From contig NZ_JAQITC010000011.1 of assembly GCF_028618525.1 (NCBI RefSeq), forward strand, positions 1 to 64,000: 64,000 bases of DNA, read 5' to 3'. Position 1 is the first letter of the stretch, and each line of letters begins with the position of its first letter. The translations under genes and the position numbers were made by a program. The notes below the pieces were generated by a model, which saw only the letters and a list, made by a program, of their open reading frames with translations, was not told the DNA's origin and did not search any database. Below are positions 38,569 through 48,020 of the stretch, piece after piece. This DNA comes from Bartonella sp. AU55XJBT. GTDB taxonomy: Bacteria; Pseudomonadota; Alphaproteobacteria; Rhizobiales; Rhizobiaceae.

Positions 38569-39060
38569 ATGATCAAAGATCAATCACAACAGTCATCTGC
38601 CTGTGAGGAGAAGGTTTTTGGTTCGCAATCCGTGTTGGGCCAATCGGCCGCTTTTAAAAAGTGGATGGTTCTCTCCACAAAAGATTATGTCATCATTTGT
38701 TGCTTGGCTATCCTCTTATTGGTGCTTTTTGCCACTTCTCTCTCTACGAAGTCTTGGGAAATTTTTGACATTCCTAAAGAACAGCTTCAAGCAATGAAGC
38801 ACCAAAATTTTCAAGAAATGATTCAAAACTCTTTTAAAAATCCTATCATTGAACATCTGCGTGATGCGGGGTGGAAGGGTGTTTGGGCTTTTTTATGTTT
38901 TATACCGTCAATAATTTTGAGTTCTCTTGTTATTTTTTTTCCACTCTTTTTTATTTTCCTCGCCATTTTTAAACGGGACGTGAAGGAAATGATGCAGCTG
39001 TGGGAAACAGTGTCAGAGCAGCAACCTTTAGACAACCAATCTCTCAACACAAGATTATAG
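38569..39060 (+). CDS. array membrane protein, A module
   Basis: 163 residues from the ATG at 38569 (GGGGGG site upstream; GTG at 38539 less likely). After a polar N-terminus the segment AAFKKWMVLSTKDYVIICCLAI starts the first membrane helix, matching FKKWLSFSNKDYVI in the protein at 43.9 kb. A longer loop (~45 residues) separates it from a second helix (IILSSLVIFFPLFFIFLAIF). The C-terminal tail is polar. First gene of the array. Function unknown. Confidence 0.75.
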   Translation: MIKDQSQQSSACEEKVFGSQSVLGQSAAFKKWMVLSTKDYVIICCLAILLLVLFATSLSTKSWEIFDIPKEQLQAMKHQNFQEMIQNSFKNPIIEHLRDAGWKGVWAFLCFIPSIILSSLVIFFPLFFIFLAIFKRDVKEMMQLWETVSEQQPLDNQSLNTRL

Positions 39061-39069
39061 GGGGAATAT

Positions 39070-39615
39070 GTGAACGCTTCTTTCATCATTGGATGGTTGA
39101 TTGGCGCAGGGACAACAATCTTTATTTGTGGTGCATGTTGCTCGGTACTCTTTTCTACCGCGAAGATTGTTTTGACACTTTATTATTCTTTGATAAAACG
39201 GACAGTTTTGTTATTGGAAATGCGACGGAAATTAAACAACAGTCCAGCGCAGAATTTGAGGCGTGATCAAATAGAGGGTAGGGGACAGACAGCCCTTGCG
39301 ACACAATTGAGTGCTCTTTCTTTTAAAGAATCTTTGGAACTTTCAAGAGGAGAGTCTCGAATGCTTTTTTTGATCACTTTCGTTATGTTGGTGCTTTTCG
39401 TTGGTTTTATCGTTTTTGCAGCTTTTCTTCCAAAATCTGCGATTTTTTTGCACAATCATACGCCTCTATTGCTTTACGTTATTGACTTTGTCATGGGGCT
39501 GCTGTTGTGGGTCTGGTCGTGTATTGTGGTGGCTTTGCCTATCATTTTAATTCTCTATAGTCTCCTTCAGTGTGGCGTGGAAAAAACAGTCAAAAAATTA
39601 GAAATATTTGCTTGA
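39070..39615 (+). CDS. array membrane protein, B-A fusion
   Basis: 181 residues, GTG start with GGGGGAA ribosome site. N-terminal B module: one membrane helix then ALYY-like TLYYSLIKRTVLLLEMRRKL. From ~80 an A module follows (ALSFKESLELSRGESRMLFLITFVMLVLFV ... ALPIILILYSLLQ), with two helices and short charged tail. 9 bp after the preceding gene. Function unknown. Confidence 0.72.
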   Translation: MNASFIIGWLIGAGTTIFICGACCSVLFSTAKIVLTLYYSLIKRTVLLLEMRRKLNNSPAQNLRRDQIEGRGQTALATQLSALSFKESLELSRGESRMLFLITFVMLVLFVGFIVFAAFLPKSAIFLHNHTPLLLYVIDFVMGLLLWVWSCIVVALPIILILYSLLQCGVEKTVKKLEIFA

Positions 39616-39689
39616 GCAGAGAATGGAAATAATGAATTTCATCTCAAGGTGGTAGAGAAAAAAGGCGATAGAGAAAAAAGGGGAACGTT

Positions 39690-40256
39690 ATGATAAAATA
39701 TTTGGCTCTTTTAGGGGTCCTCATTATTGTCATTTTAATGTTTATGGTCCTTGTTAGGTTTCCTTACCTGTTGATCAAGAACATGAGGGTGTCCTTTAAA
39801 CTTGCTCGAGAGTTGAAAAAGAATACGACGCAACAAAAGCAAGCCATACAACAGTTGCGTAATGACTGGGAAGAAATGAAAAGACAAAATCTCACGCATA
39901 AGACCCTTGAGGCAAAAATGCGTTTGCTTAATTTCAAAGAATCTCTGCCTCTTTATGCAAAAGAATGTAAAATAATCTTTTCTATTCTTATTCTTATTTT
40001 TCTTCTAGAAATTACTTTCTCTACCACGAATTTTGTATGGTGGAAGAGTGATAGCGTTTCCTTTATCATGCTGATCTGGACCTCTATATGGATAGGAACT
40101 CTGCTCGTTGTTCCGATCATTGGGGTCATGGGTATAAAATTAACCAGAAAATTAAGAGAAACGCTTCTAAAACTGGACGAAGCCATAGAACAGCGCGATC
40201 AGGCAATTCGTGTGCAGAATGCGCAAAGTGAAAAAGAGCAAGGGGAAACAAAATGA
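39690..40256 (+). CDS. array membrane protein, B-A fusion
   Basis: 188 residues. B module: helix IIVILMFMVLVRFPYLL, then VSFKLARELKKN and a coiled coil (QQKQAIQQLRNDWEEMK). A module: LNFKESLPLYAKECKIIFSILILIF, second helix, and C-terminal coiled coil LTRKLRETLLKLDEAIEQRDQAI. Stop overlaps the next start by 4 bp (ATGA). Confidence 0.75.
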   Translation: MIKYLALLGVLIIVILMFMVLVRFPYLLIKNMRVSFKLARELKKNTTQQKQAIQQLRNDWEEMKRQNLTHKTLEAKMRLLNFKESLPLYAKECKIIFSILILIFLLEITFSTTNFVWWKSDSVSFIMLIWTSIWIGTLLVVPIIGVMGIKLTRKLRETLLKLDEAIEQRDQAIRVQNAQSEKEQGETK

Positions 40257-40450
40257 CCAGTAGTCTTATAACATTAGCAGCCTGTTCTATTCTGTTATTT
40301 ACGCTCTTCAATGCTTTAATATGGGTGCCCATTGTGGTCATTTATTATCTGTTTATCAAGCGTGCGCGGCTCTATTGTCGTGTGAAAAAAGAGCTGAAAT
40401 GTGTGCTCAATGAACGTGATAGCGCTTTACAACAGATCGCTCAAAAGTGA
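40253..40450 (+). CDS. array membrane protein, B module alone
   Basis: 65 residues: membrane helix (CSILLFTLFNALIWVPIVVIYYLF) followed by KRARLYCRVKKELKCVLNE, the clearest form of the B signature Y-C-x-V-K-x-E-L. ATGA-coupled to the gene before it. Confidence 0.78.
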   Translation: MTSSLITLAACSILLFTLFNALIWVPIVVIYYLFIKRARLYCRVKKELKCVLNERDSALQQIAQK

Positions 40451-40462
40451 AAAAATGAAAAA

Positions 40463-40807
40463 ATGAAAAACAGCAGCCTGTTTGATCAAAAAAAGCTTTC
40501 GCTTGTTTGGGCCGACTATAAAAAAATATTCACTCTTTCGACCGTCATGGTGACACTTCCGACAATTATAATGATTATCGTGAAGCTATGGAGAAGGAAG
40601 GACTTTTTTTCTATGACTGTCTTAGAGCCATTGGCATGGGTACTTGCCGGGGCTTTTTTATTCTTACCCATTGTTTTTATAATGCTTTTTATTTTAAATC
40701 ATCAGTTGAAGAAAATGATGCGACAACTGGAAGAAGAGGTTGAGCAGAAAAAAACACTGATGATCCTTTCTCATGAACTCTCTCATGAAGAGGAGGGAGA
40801 AAAGTGA
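40463..40807 (+). CDS. array membrane protein, A module alone
   Basis: 114 residues: WADYKKIFTLSTVMVTLPTIIMIIV helix 1, then AWVLAGAFLFLPIVFIMLFIL helix 2, and the coiled coil HQLKKMMRQLEEEVEQKK. Matches A modules at 41.4 and 41.9 kb. Followed by a decayed soluble-domain pseudogene. Confidence 0.75.
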   Translation: MKNSSLFDQKKLSLVWADYKKIFTLSTVMVTLPTIIMIIVKLWRRKDFFSMTVLEPLAWVLAGAFLFLPIVFIMLFILNHQLKKMMRQLEEEVEQKKTLMILSHELSHEEEGEK

Positions 40808-40829
40808 AGAAAAAGAAGAAAATAAAGCA

Positions 40830-41330
40830 TTCTATGCTGTGCATATCTTGAGGGGCTTTCGCGCTTTGAGGGGCGGTGGTGAGACCCTTTGAGCACAAAA
40901 GCTTTAGGGACGGTGAGAGACTGGGCTTTGAGACACACATAAAATCCATCTCCACCATGCTTTGAGGATGGTTTAAGAGAAGGTGCGTGGCTAGGCTTTG
41001 GTGATGGCTTGATAACTTAAGCTGTTTTCAAGACAAAGCAACGCGCGGATGATTTTCTTGAACCGCTTTGCTTCTTTTTTTGAAAGGTACTTCTCTTGGG
41101 AAAAAAACACCACTCAGAATTTTAGAGCCAGACATTTCAATTTATGCCATAGAAAGATCTCTTTTATAAAAAATGTCTCGAGGAGACAAAATAGGTATCT
41201 AAGACAATAGGGATACACTGTGAGGGATGAAAACATGATGGTTGAAATCAATGGGAAAAAAGTAGACTCTCATGCACTTCTGATATTGTTTTTATAAAAG
41301 ATGGGGGATAAAAGCGATTGATATAAAAAT
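40830..41330 (+). pseudogene. decayed copy of the array soluble domain
   Basis: Two segments match the intact gene at 42296-43444. Near 40838-40945, GCATATCTTGAGG...CACAAAAGCTTTA and GGTGAGAGACTGGGCTTTGAGACA correspond to the part coding RYLAALALVGDVETL and SFMNGERLGFET. Near 41200-41330, AGGGATACACTGTGAG and TGGGAAAAAA...GATATAAAAATTG correspond to its C-terminus (GYTV, DGKKARP, MDVKI). The middle and the whole N-terminal helix are lost. Confidence 0.75.
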
Positions 41331-41394
41331 TGTGGAGGACAAAAGCGTCGATTCATGAAAATAGCTTAAAATTTTAGACAAATGAGAGATAAAA

Positions 41395-41745
41395 ATGAGG
41401 CATCAGGGGGGACATTCAATATCGGATGAAGAACAACGGTCTTTTTCTTTGGAAAAAGCGTTTCTAACACGCAAAAATTATAAAATTATCTTTTGCTTTG
41501 CCTTTATTCTTGAGGCTTTTAAAGTGGCACTTTTTATGTTGTTTGAGTGGGATTTAACAGGGTGGTGGAATTATAGCCTCTTCATTCTCATATTCATATT
41601 GATTGTTCTATCCGTGCTTCTTTTTATATTGATCCCTGTTGCTTTTGTGGTTCGTGTTACTTTTACGCGTTTGTTGAAAAAAAAGATTGCTCAGTTGGAG
41701 CAAGCAATTGGCCAAGCGGAGAAAAATTCCTTCTTAACAAAATAA
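41395..41745 (+). CDS. array membrane protein, A module alone
   Basis: 116 residues: SFSLEKAFLTRKNYKIIFCFAFIL helix 1, LFILIFILIVLSVLLFILIPVAF helix 2, and VTFTRLLKKKIAQLEQAIGQ coiled coil. Almost identical in its last 40 residues to the A protein at 41919, showing recent duplication or gene conversion. Confidence 0.82.
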   Translation: MRHQGGHSISDEEQRSFSLEKAFLTRKNYKIIFCFAFILEAFKVALFMLFEWDLTGWWNYSLFILIFILIVLSVLLFILIPVAFVVRVTFTRLLKKKIAQLEQAIGQAEKNSFLTK

Positions 41746-41766
41746 GAGCGTAAAGAAGAGGGCAAA

Positions 41767-41817
41767 ATGAATATACGGATTTTTTTATGCTTTGTCGGAG
41801 CGCTTTTATGGGTGTGA
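41767..41817 (+). pseudogene. B-module remnant
   Basis: A 16-codon frame (MNIRIFLCFVGALLWV) with hydrophobic start stands where a B gene is expected between the two A genes. It is cut off before the basic tail. Confidence 0.45.
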
Positions 41818-41918
41818 TGTTTGATCAAGGGAAAAAATGTGCGGTTGATCTAAAAGCGATTGATCGTGGTAAATTGAATTCATTGTAAGGACGCTTTTTA
41901 GATCAATGAGGGGTAAAA

Positions 41919-42299
41919 ATGAGTCACCATGAAAAAAATGCACCATGGGATGGGAAAATACGCGCTTTTTCTTTGGAAGAGGCGTTTCTAACACGCAAAA
42001 ATTATAAAGTCATCTTTTGCATGACTTTCATTCTTTCAGCTTTGAGAACAGCGCTCTTCTTACCAGCATTGCTTGGGGTGAAGTTGACAGAGTGGGAAGC
42101 CAGTGTCGCGGCTTTTCTCTTGCTTATCATGCTGTTTATATTAGATTTAATTTTTATATTGATCCCTGTTGCTTTTGGGGTTCGTGTTACTTTTACGCAT
42201 TTGTTGAAAAAAAAGATTGCTCAGTTGGAGCAAGCAATTGGCCAAGCGGATAGCGGCTACTTATCGGCAAACGAGCACGTGAAGGGGAGGGGAAAATGA
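41919..42299 (+). CDS. array membrane protein, A module alone
   Basis: 126 residues: AFSLEEAFLTRKNYKVIFCMTFIL helix 1, FLLLIMLFILDLIFILIPVAF helix 2, VTFTHLLKKKIAQLEQAIGQ coiled coil. Stop overlaps the following B-soluble gene by 4 bp (ATGA), implying coupled translation and partnership. Confidence 0.83.
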   Translation: MSHHEKNAPWDGKIRAFSLEEAFLTRKNYKVIFCMTFILSALRTALFLPALLGVKLTEWEASVAAFLLLIMLFILDLIFILIPVAFGVRVTFTHLLKKKIAQLEQAIGQADSGYLSANEHVKGRGK

Positions 42300-43444
42300 T
42301 AGATATAGTTGTTTTATTCTCGTGGGGTGTCGGCATTCTTTTCTTCACGCTGCTTTCTGCTGTGTGCATGATGTTTATTTGGGCATTGTATTACTCTGCT
42401 TTCAAGCGGGTGAGATTGTATTGCCAAGTGACAAAAGAATTAAGACGCGTGGCTTATAAACAACCGGTTGCTTTTGAGCCGTCCAGTGGGGAAACACCGA
42501 TGATGAAGCCATCATTTGAGGAAAAAGAGTTCAAAGCGTTTTCTCTTGCTGATGAGGAAATTCTCACGATGGAAAGTGCAACAGCACTTTTAAAGAGTTT
42601 GGGGGGGAGGGTAGAAATTGAAGGAAAAGGGGATCATTTGGCAACCTTCTTTTTACCAGATCGTGAAGTACAGTTTCTTTATAATGCTGAGAAGGGGTAT
42701 CTGCAATTTGATTGTGCCATTGCGGTGGTTTCTGGTATCCATGCGGCGGCTTGCCAAACGATTGATCCTTATAATTCTGGAAGATTGATTGCTCTCGAAT
42801 TGAGTTTTGATCTGAAGGGATTGGAAATTTTTGAAGAAAAGGTCAGTGCGGGGTGTTTACGCCATGCGCTTGAGAAAGCTTTCGAAAAGGCTATGGGCGA
42901 GGTTGATCTTGGCAACATGCTTCGTTCTCAATATCACATTCTTCCGTGGGAACACAAAGTTGTGGACCCTAAGTTTTCATCTTATTCGCTGCGTTATCTT
43001 GCGGCTCTCGCTTTGGTCGGTGATGTTGAAACTTTAGACTCCTATCACAAAAGCTTTATGAATGGTGAGAGGTTGGGCTTTGAGACAAGCATTACAGAAG
43101 AGCATCTGGAACGCGCGATAGCGATTGCTAAGGCGGTAGAAGAGACAAAACAGCCCAGTTATGATCTGCTTCAACAGACGGCAAAGAGTTTTTCTATGGA
43201 GGTGGAGAGTTATGACTATTTTAGAATCACAGATCCAAATTTGTGCAATAGAAGACGCTCTGGTTACGAAAATTTGCTCGAAGAAAAAAGAGAAGAATTA
43301 AGGCAACAGGGATATACGGTTTACGAAAAGGACACGATTTGTGAGGTTGATGGGAAAAAGGCTCGTCCCCATATTCTTTACATGAAGGATGGGAAAGTAG
43401 AATATATGGATGTAAAAATTGGGATTGATACAGAAAATTATTGA
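42296..43444 (+). CDS. array B module fused to ~300-residue soluble domain
   Basis: 382 residues. N-terminal membrane helix (VGILFFTLLSAVCMMFIWALYY) and B tail RVRLYCQVTKELRRV, linker, then a soluble domain from ~75. Its first part (DEEILTMESATALLKSLGG...FFLPDREVQFLYN) has the alternating helix-strand look of YbjN or secretion-chaperone-like folds; inference. Later conserved blocks are HAAACQTIDPYNSG, SQYHILPWE, ALALVGDVETLDSY and the C-terminal RITDPNLCNRRRSGYENLLEEK. I do not recognise a catalytic motif. Paralogue at 48993-50150. Confidence 0.82.
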   Translation: MIDIVVLFSWGVGILFFTLLSAVCMMFIWALYYSAFKRVRLYCQVTKELRRVAYKQPVAFEPSSGETPMMKPSFEEKEFKAFSLADEEILTMESATALLKSLGGRVEIEGKGDHLATFFLPDREVQFLYNAEKGYLQFDCAIAVVSGIHAAACQTIDPYNSGRLIALELSFDLKGLEIFEEKVSAGCLRHALEKAFEKAMGEVDLGNMLRSQYHILPWEHKVVDPKFSSYSLRYLAALALVGDVETLDSYHKSFMNGERLGFETSITEEHLERAIAIAKAVEETKQPSYDLLQQTAKSFSMEVESYDYFRITDPNLCNRRRSGYENLLEEKREELRQQGYTVYEKDTICEVDGKKARPHILYMKDGKVEYMDVKIGIDTENY

Positions 43445-43512
43445 GAAAAATAAAGAATTTAGGTAAATTAAATAAAACTTAAAATGGCGCATGCAAAATG
43501 CAGAGGGGATCA

Positions 43513-43887
43513 ATGCAGGAGAAAAACGCAATATTTGAAGAGTCTTTCTTTTCATTCAAAAAATTTATGCTCTCTTTAGTGGAAAGCTGTAAGGGGGTGG
43601 AAAGGGATCAAATGATCGGGCGCTCCTTTTATACAATGTTTTATACGGGCCTTATCATGATGGCTTTAGAAGTTCCTGCCGGTGCAGAGTCTTTGGGACA
43701 GCCGTTGCAGTGGACAAGATGGGAGGGGATTGGTTCTCTTATTTTTCTCTTACCGATGTTGATTTGGTTTTGTCTTTTCACACCGTTTCCGATCCTTTGG
43801 GGAGTTCGTCGTTTTAAAGAGCGTAAATTGGAAAAAACAAAGCAAAAACTGGAAGCAGAAACACAGCCGTTAAAGATCAATCGGTGA
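43513..43887 (+). CDS. array membrane protein, divergent A module
   Basis: 124 residues from the ATG at 43513 (AGAGGGG site). SFKKFMLSLVESC leads the first helix region (FYTMFYTGLIMMALEV), a second helix (IGSLIFLLPMLIWFCLFTPFPIL) follows, then a basic tail KERKLEKTKQKLEAE. Fits the A topology though sequence is divergent. Confidence 0.7.
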   Translation: MQEKNAIFEESFFSFKKFMLSLVESCKGVERDQMIGRSFYTMFYTGLIMMALEVPAGAESLGQPLQWTRWEGIGSLIFLLPMLIWFCLFTPFPILWGVRRFKERKLEKTKQKLEAETQPLKINR

Positions 43888-43888
43888 G

Positions 43889-44500
43889 ATGATCGCCATG
43901 AGAAATGAGGATGTTGCCCTTTTTATTTTTTTTCTACCGTTTGGCTGTTTTTTTCTCGAGGTTGTGACGGTTTTTGCTCTTTTTGTCATGATGATGATTG
44001 TGGCGCCTTATTATTCTTTATTCAAGCGTTTGAGGTTCTATTTCAGAGTAAAAGAACAAAGACGTCTGATGAAAGAACAGCCGCAGCGTTTTTGTTTCTC
44101 TAAAAAAAGCTGCAAAGAGATCGTGCAGCAAAACTTAGCACTGAACACAGAAATAAGTTCCCATGCGTTTAAAAAATGGCTCTCTTTTTCCAATAAAGAT
44201 TATGTCATCCACGCATGCCTCTCTTTCATCATTATGGTGTTCAAAGTTTATGTCTATGTGACTTTCTATACAAAGATGAATTTTTCGATCGATGAGAAGA
44301 GATTTATCTCTATGTACATTTTCTTTTTTTACTTTGTTGTTTTCTCGGCATGTCTTTTGGCAACGGTTCCTGTTATGGTGGTCCTTCGTGAAATTTTAAC
44401 CTCTCGGCTAAAAAAGAAGATTCAGCAATTGGAAGAAGTGACTAAAACCCCTCAATTAATTTATAAAGGGGAGAGGCAATTTATAAAAGAAAGAGGGTAA
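43889..44500 (+). CDS. array membrane protein, B-A fusion
   Basis: 203 residues. B module: FFLEVVTVFALFVMMMIVAPYYSLFKRLRFYFRVKEQRRLMKE. A module from ~95: HAFKKWLSFSNKDYVIHACLSFIIMVF, second helix ACLLATVPVMVVLREIL, coiled coil SRLKKKIQQLEEV. Start may be the Met at 43889 or 43898. Ends 1 bp before the next start. Confidence 0.78.
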   Translation: MIAMRNEDVALFIFFLPFGCFFLEVVTVFALFVMMMIVAPYYSLFKRLRFYFRVKEQRRLMKEQPQRFCFSKKSCKEIVQQNLALNTEISSHAFKKWLSFSNKDYVIHACLSFIIMVFKVYVYVTFYTKMNFSIDEKRFISMYIFFFYFVVFSACLLATVPVMVVLREILTSRLKKKIQQLEEVTKTPQLIYKGERQFIKERG

Positions 44501-44501
44501 A

Positions 44502-44678
44502 ATGCATTACGAGATGGCGGCAGCTGCCACGGTGGTTTTGATGGCTCTGTTGGGGGGGCTTTTGGATTTGTTCTTAACGGTACCCATTGTGGCGCTGTAT
44601 ATTTCTTTTATCAAACGTTTGATATCCTATTATAAGGTTACACGGCAATTAAATGCAGCACTGAAAAAGCGCATGTAG
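44502..44678 (+). CDS. array membrane protein, B module alone
   Basis: 58 residues (MHYEMAAAATVVLMALLGG). One helix running to LTVPIVALYISFIKRLISYYKVTRQL, the B signature. GAGGG site 6 bp upstream. Last gene of the first half of the array. Confidence 0.7.
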   Translation: MHYEMAAAATVVLMALLGGLLDLFLTVPIVALYISFIKRLISYYKVTRQLNAALKKRM

Positions 44679-44834
44679 CCCCCCTTATATCGTGAAGGAA
44701 TCCTTTTAGATCATGTCATTGCTTCCATGGTCTTGAAGGGGCATGGAGGGGCTATGGTGCACGCTGTTGTTTCTTTCATTTTACATTTGCTTTTTCCTTT
44801 TCCTTTGTTTGAAGGGGATTAAATCAATAGCCTT

Positions 44835-44900
44835 GGGATGGTATTAGCTTTCTACGGTTTTCTGTAAATAATTAAAATCGTAAAAACGTGAAACTGTAAT
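44835..44900 (-). repeat. dispersed repeat, distant inverted copy
   Basis: Reverse complement contains TTACAGTTTCACGTTTTTAC and GATTTT...TTTACAGAAAACCGTAGAAAG, the same element as at 31382-31886, 13 kb away. Confidence 0.7.
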
Positions 44901-45359
44901 TCCAAGGGTGTGTGCGTTGTTCAAGAGTATGACGGTTGTGGGAAGGATAGTCGGCTGAAGAGGGCATGAATGGTGCGGTAAAGGTGAATGGAGACAGGCT
45001 ATTTGGGAGAAGGAGCTATAGGGCTGCAGGTGAAACGATAGAGAGCGTCTAGGGAAGAGCTGTAAATAAGCTGGAATGGCATTAGTGATGGGAAAGCTGT
45101 TGTGGGGAGCGTGAGGTTTGAGGAAGATGTGAGGAAGGCATGGGGGAAGAGAGTGGAAGTGTGGGGAGGTGTCTTGTACCAATTTACTGAAAGATTTGGC
45201 TTTTAAAAGGATTGTCTTTATTGTTTTCTCATGACTGCCATGGAGGCGTGTTTATTTTCAATGCCCATGATTTGAGAGAGTGTTGTTTAAGAGAAAGTTG
45301 GGAGCACAGAGTTTGAAGGGCGCTTGCTTGGTCAAGAAAAAGCAAAAAGAGAGACTGAA

Positions 45360-45875
45360 TTACAAGTTTTGTTTCTTCATATGATTTTTTATGGCATCGA
45401 GGATCTGTTGACTTATTTCCTGATGGGTTAGCCAGCGTGAACCTTTTGACGTTGTCTTTTGTCCTATTTGAATGGGAATGAAGTCAACCTTGTTTTTGCG
45501 TGCGCACTCAGTGATCATTTGATCATGAACGTTGGAACAAAAAATGTGAAGAATGCACGGTGGTTTAGGCAAAAGAGCTAACTGTTCAATTAATGCGCAA
45601 GAAAAGGCAAAGGCGGATGAATGAATCCATAATATGCAATATTTTAAATTATGCCATTGGCTCACGGCTTCTAAAAATTGTGTCTGTAATGCTGCACAAT
45701 CATAATCCAACGGGATGCACAGATGCTGTTTTTGGAATGCTTCAAACTGGACTTTGTGGGAAAGAAAGCGTGCGGCGATAATGGCTTCTTTTGGCTTGAG
45801 GGATTGACAAAAAGGAGAAAGCATCCCTGTGCCCCCTACGATTAAATAACGATAATGCGCATCCTTTTTTTGCAT
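45360..45875 (-). CDS. Rossmann-fold (SDR-like) oxidoreductase, short
   Basis: 171 residues from MQKKDAHYRYLIVG (GGGGTGGGGA ribosome site; frame to 45920 less likely). YLIVGGTGMLSPFCQSL at the start is a G-x-x-G-x-L/M nucleotide-binding loop as in short-chain dehydrogenase-like proteins found in several bacteria. ILWIHSSAFAF and HIFCSNVHDQ fit later beta-alpha units. No Y-x-x-x-K catalytic pair, so it may only bind a nucleotide. It interrupts the array on the opposite strand. Confidence 0.6.
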   Translation of the reverse strand: MQKKDAHYRYLIVGGTGMLSPFCQSLKPKEAIIAARFLSHKVQFEAFQKQHLCIPLDYDCAALQTQFLEAVSQWHNLKYCILWIHSSAFAFSCALIEQLALLPKPPCILHIFCSNVHDQMITECARKNKVDFIPIQIGQKTTSKGSRWLTHQEISQQILDAIKNHMKKQNL

Positions 45876-45920
45876 GTCCCCACCCCTTTTCTTTAAATGC
45901 GTTGCTTTAAAAATGTGCAC

Positions 45921-46648
45921 ATTTCATCAGAAAGCCGTTCACAATGTGTTTGTATCTCTTTCCTTATAACTTTCCAAGGAAAACCTTTATCATCTAAAGA
46001 AAAATCCTTGTTGGAAGAGGTTATTTGACATCATGCGTAACTCATAAAGCGTATACACCACCGGCAATCAATGCGCAGATGGTGGTGCGCATTTTGTGTG
46101 GTCCTGCCATGAAAGATAAGCCCAACTGGTTGATTTCAAAAGGCATTATAAGCGCATTTTTTTAAACACACGACTATGAGCCTTGAAAAATGGAATTTGC
46201 GAGAAGAGACCCCTCGGCTGCTGCGATGGTTTTTACAAATTGTGGCGGTGGGATATGGCGGTTGGGGGGGCTGGTTGAGACATTATGATGGTGTGCGATG
46301 AGACTGTTAAAGCCATGGGGGTGATGGAATGAGGTGCTGAATTTTTATAAATTTATCAGAGCGTTATCGCTATACCATTCATGAGGACCTATGAAATGCG
46401 GGTGATACGCGTTGGTTTGGAAGTGTTGAGCGCGTGCTTCTTTAAAACAAGACCGCGAAGGGGTGGTATTTAAGATTGACACCATAAAGATTGAGAATAT
46501 CCGTGTCTTTGGGCAATATTGGGAATATCCCGTGTATTTTAGAGCATTCTCTGTAAGGACTTCTATTGGGTGACAATGCGTTTTACTTAAGAGATGATTT
46601 GTGTCAAGAAAGAAAAAGAATACGTATTTTGTAAACAAGGAAGAGCAA
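45921..46648. other. gap between array halves
   Basis: No supported gene. Contains only short frames; probable promoter region for the genes from 46649. Confidence 0.4.
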
Positions 46649-47209
46649 ATGAAGGGGGAAAATTCAGCCTCAAATCAAAAACCGCGCTCTTTTGCTCTGG
46701 AAGGGCCCTTTCTTTCTTATAAAGAGCATAGCATCATTTGTCTTCTTTCTATCCTTATAGCGATAAGTCATAGAATTCTTGTGATCCCCTTAGACTTCAA
46801 GTGGTCGTTGACCGTATCGCAGGATAGCACTCTTTTAGCATTCTTTGTGCTGCGTGAAGTCATTATGGTCTGTGTGTTTGCCTCTATACCTGTTCTCTTG
46901 GGGCTTTATCTCATCTTAACACATTTGTTGAGAAAAAACATTCAGCAGTTGAATGAAATTCTTCAGCAACGGGGTCAAAAAACCAGTCAACAAAATCATC
47001 CCGCAAAAAACGATAGAGAAAAAATAAACCGTGTTTTTATCGTATTCCTTTGCTTTATCGTTTTGTTTGAAGTCTCTTTTACCACTGTGGTTGTCATGCT
47101 TATTCTGGAATTTTATTCTTTTTTCTTTAAGCGCGTGAGAATCTATTGCCAAGTGAAAAAGGAATTGAAACGCGTGAAAGAAAAGCCTAACAGAGCGCTT
47201 GCGCAGTGA
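46649..47209 (+). CDS. array membrane protein, A-B fusion
   Basis: 186 residues from the ATG at 46649 (AAGGAAG site). A module: SFALEGPFLSYKEHSIICLLSILIA, helix 2 VCVFASIPVLLGLYLIL, THLLRKNIQQLNEILQQ coiled coil. B module: FIVLFEVSFTTVVVMLILEF then KRVRIYCQVKKELKRV. The order of fusion is the reverse of the genes at 39-40 kb. Confidence 0.8.
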   Translation: MKGENSASNQKPRSFALEGPFLSYKEHSIICLLSILIAISHRILVIPLDFKWSLTVSQDSTLLAFFVLREVIMVCVFASIPVLLGLYLILTHLLRKNIQQLNEILQQRGQKTSQQNHPAKNDREKINRVFIVFLCFIVLFEVSFTTVVVMLILEFYSFFFKRVRIYCQVKKELKRVKEKPNRALAQ

Positions 47210-47299
47210 TCATGAGGGAGAAGAGGCAAGGTTTACGCATTCTCGTGACACAAGAAGAGGGGGGAGAAGAATCATCAGGCAAAGAGGGGCAAGAAGTCT

Positions 47300-47360
47300 G
47301 AGGGGAAAGAAGCCCATTGTCGTTTGTGATGATGATGAGGCTCTTATCATTTGGAAAGTA
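47300..47360 (+). pseudogene. possible soluble-domain remnant
   Basis: CGTTTGTGATGATGATGAGG followed by CTCTTATCATTTGGAAAGTA resembles the start of the soluble domain at 49245-49290 (VDYDDHEILTIES). Match is short. Confidence 0.35.
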
Positions 47361-47486
47361 AGAGCGTTTTTTTAATCTGGGGGGGATTTACCAGAAAACA
47401 AGGGAATGGCATATATCGCACTTTTCGTCGTGCTTAAAAGAGTGGGCGTGAGAAAAGAAATATGTTTGTCTAAAAAGGGAAGAGAA

Positions 47487-48020
47487 ATGAAGGGGAAAAA
47501 TTCAACATTTTATAACGGACTGCACGATTTTTTTGAGCAAGAGTTTTCTTCTATGCAAGAATGTGTTGTTCTTTGTTTCCTCTCACTCAGCATTGAGCTG
47601 GGGAACAGGATTTTCTTTTTTCCAGCTTTGGAACAAGAAAAATTGACAGGGTGGCAAGATACACCCCTTTTTCACTCTTTCTGCCTACTTTGGGAAGTGA
47701 GTGTCGTGTGTGTTGTTGCCTTGATTCCAATTATGTTGATTGTCTGCATAATATTGTGGCGTTTGTTGAAAAAAAATACTCGAAAATTGAAAGAAATACA
47801 CCGGCAACGGGGGGAAATAATCCGTCACCAAAAGCATCGGTATAAAAAGGGTGATAGGGTAAAAATAGATGATATTCTTGTCATGGTATTTGGTCTCGTA
47901 CTTATGCTCGTGACACTTTGGATTGCGTGTTTTCCCATAACGATTTTGGAACTTTATTATGGTGTCTTTAAGCAGGCGAGAAAATATTACTGTTTAAAAC
48001 AACAACTGAAAAGCGTGTGA
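47487..48020 (+). CDS. array membrane protein, A-B fusion
   Basis: 177 residues from the ATG at 47487. A module: FFEQEFSSMQECVVLCFLSLSIE, helix 2 VVCVVALIPIMLIVCIIL, WRLLKKNTRKLKEIHRQRG tail. B module: ILVMVFGLVLMLVTLWIACF then LYYGVFKQARKYYCLKQQL. Sister of the gene at 46649. Confidence 0.78.
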   Translation: MKGKNSTFYNGLHDFFEQEFSSMQECVVLCFLSLSIELGNRIFFFPALEQEKLTGWQDTPLFHSFCLLWEVSVVCVVALIPIMLIVCIILWRLLKKNTRKLKEIHRQRGEIIRHQKHRYKKGDRVKIDDILVMVFGLVLMLVTLWIACFPITILELYYGVFKQARKYYCLKQQLKSV

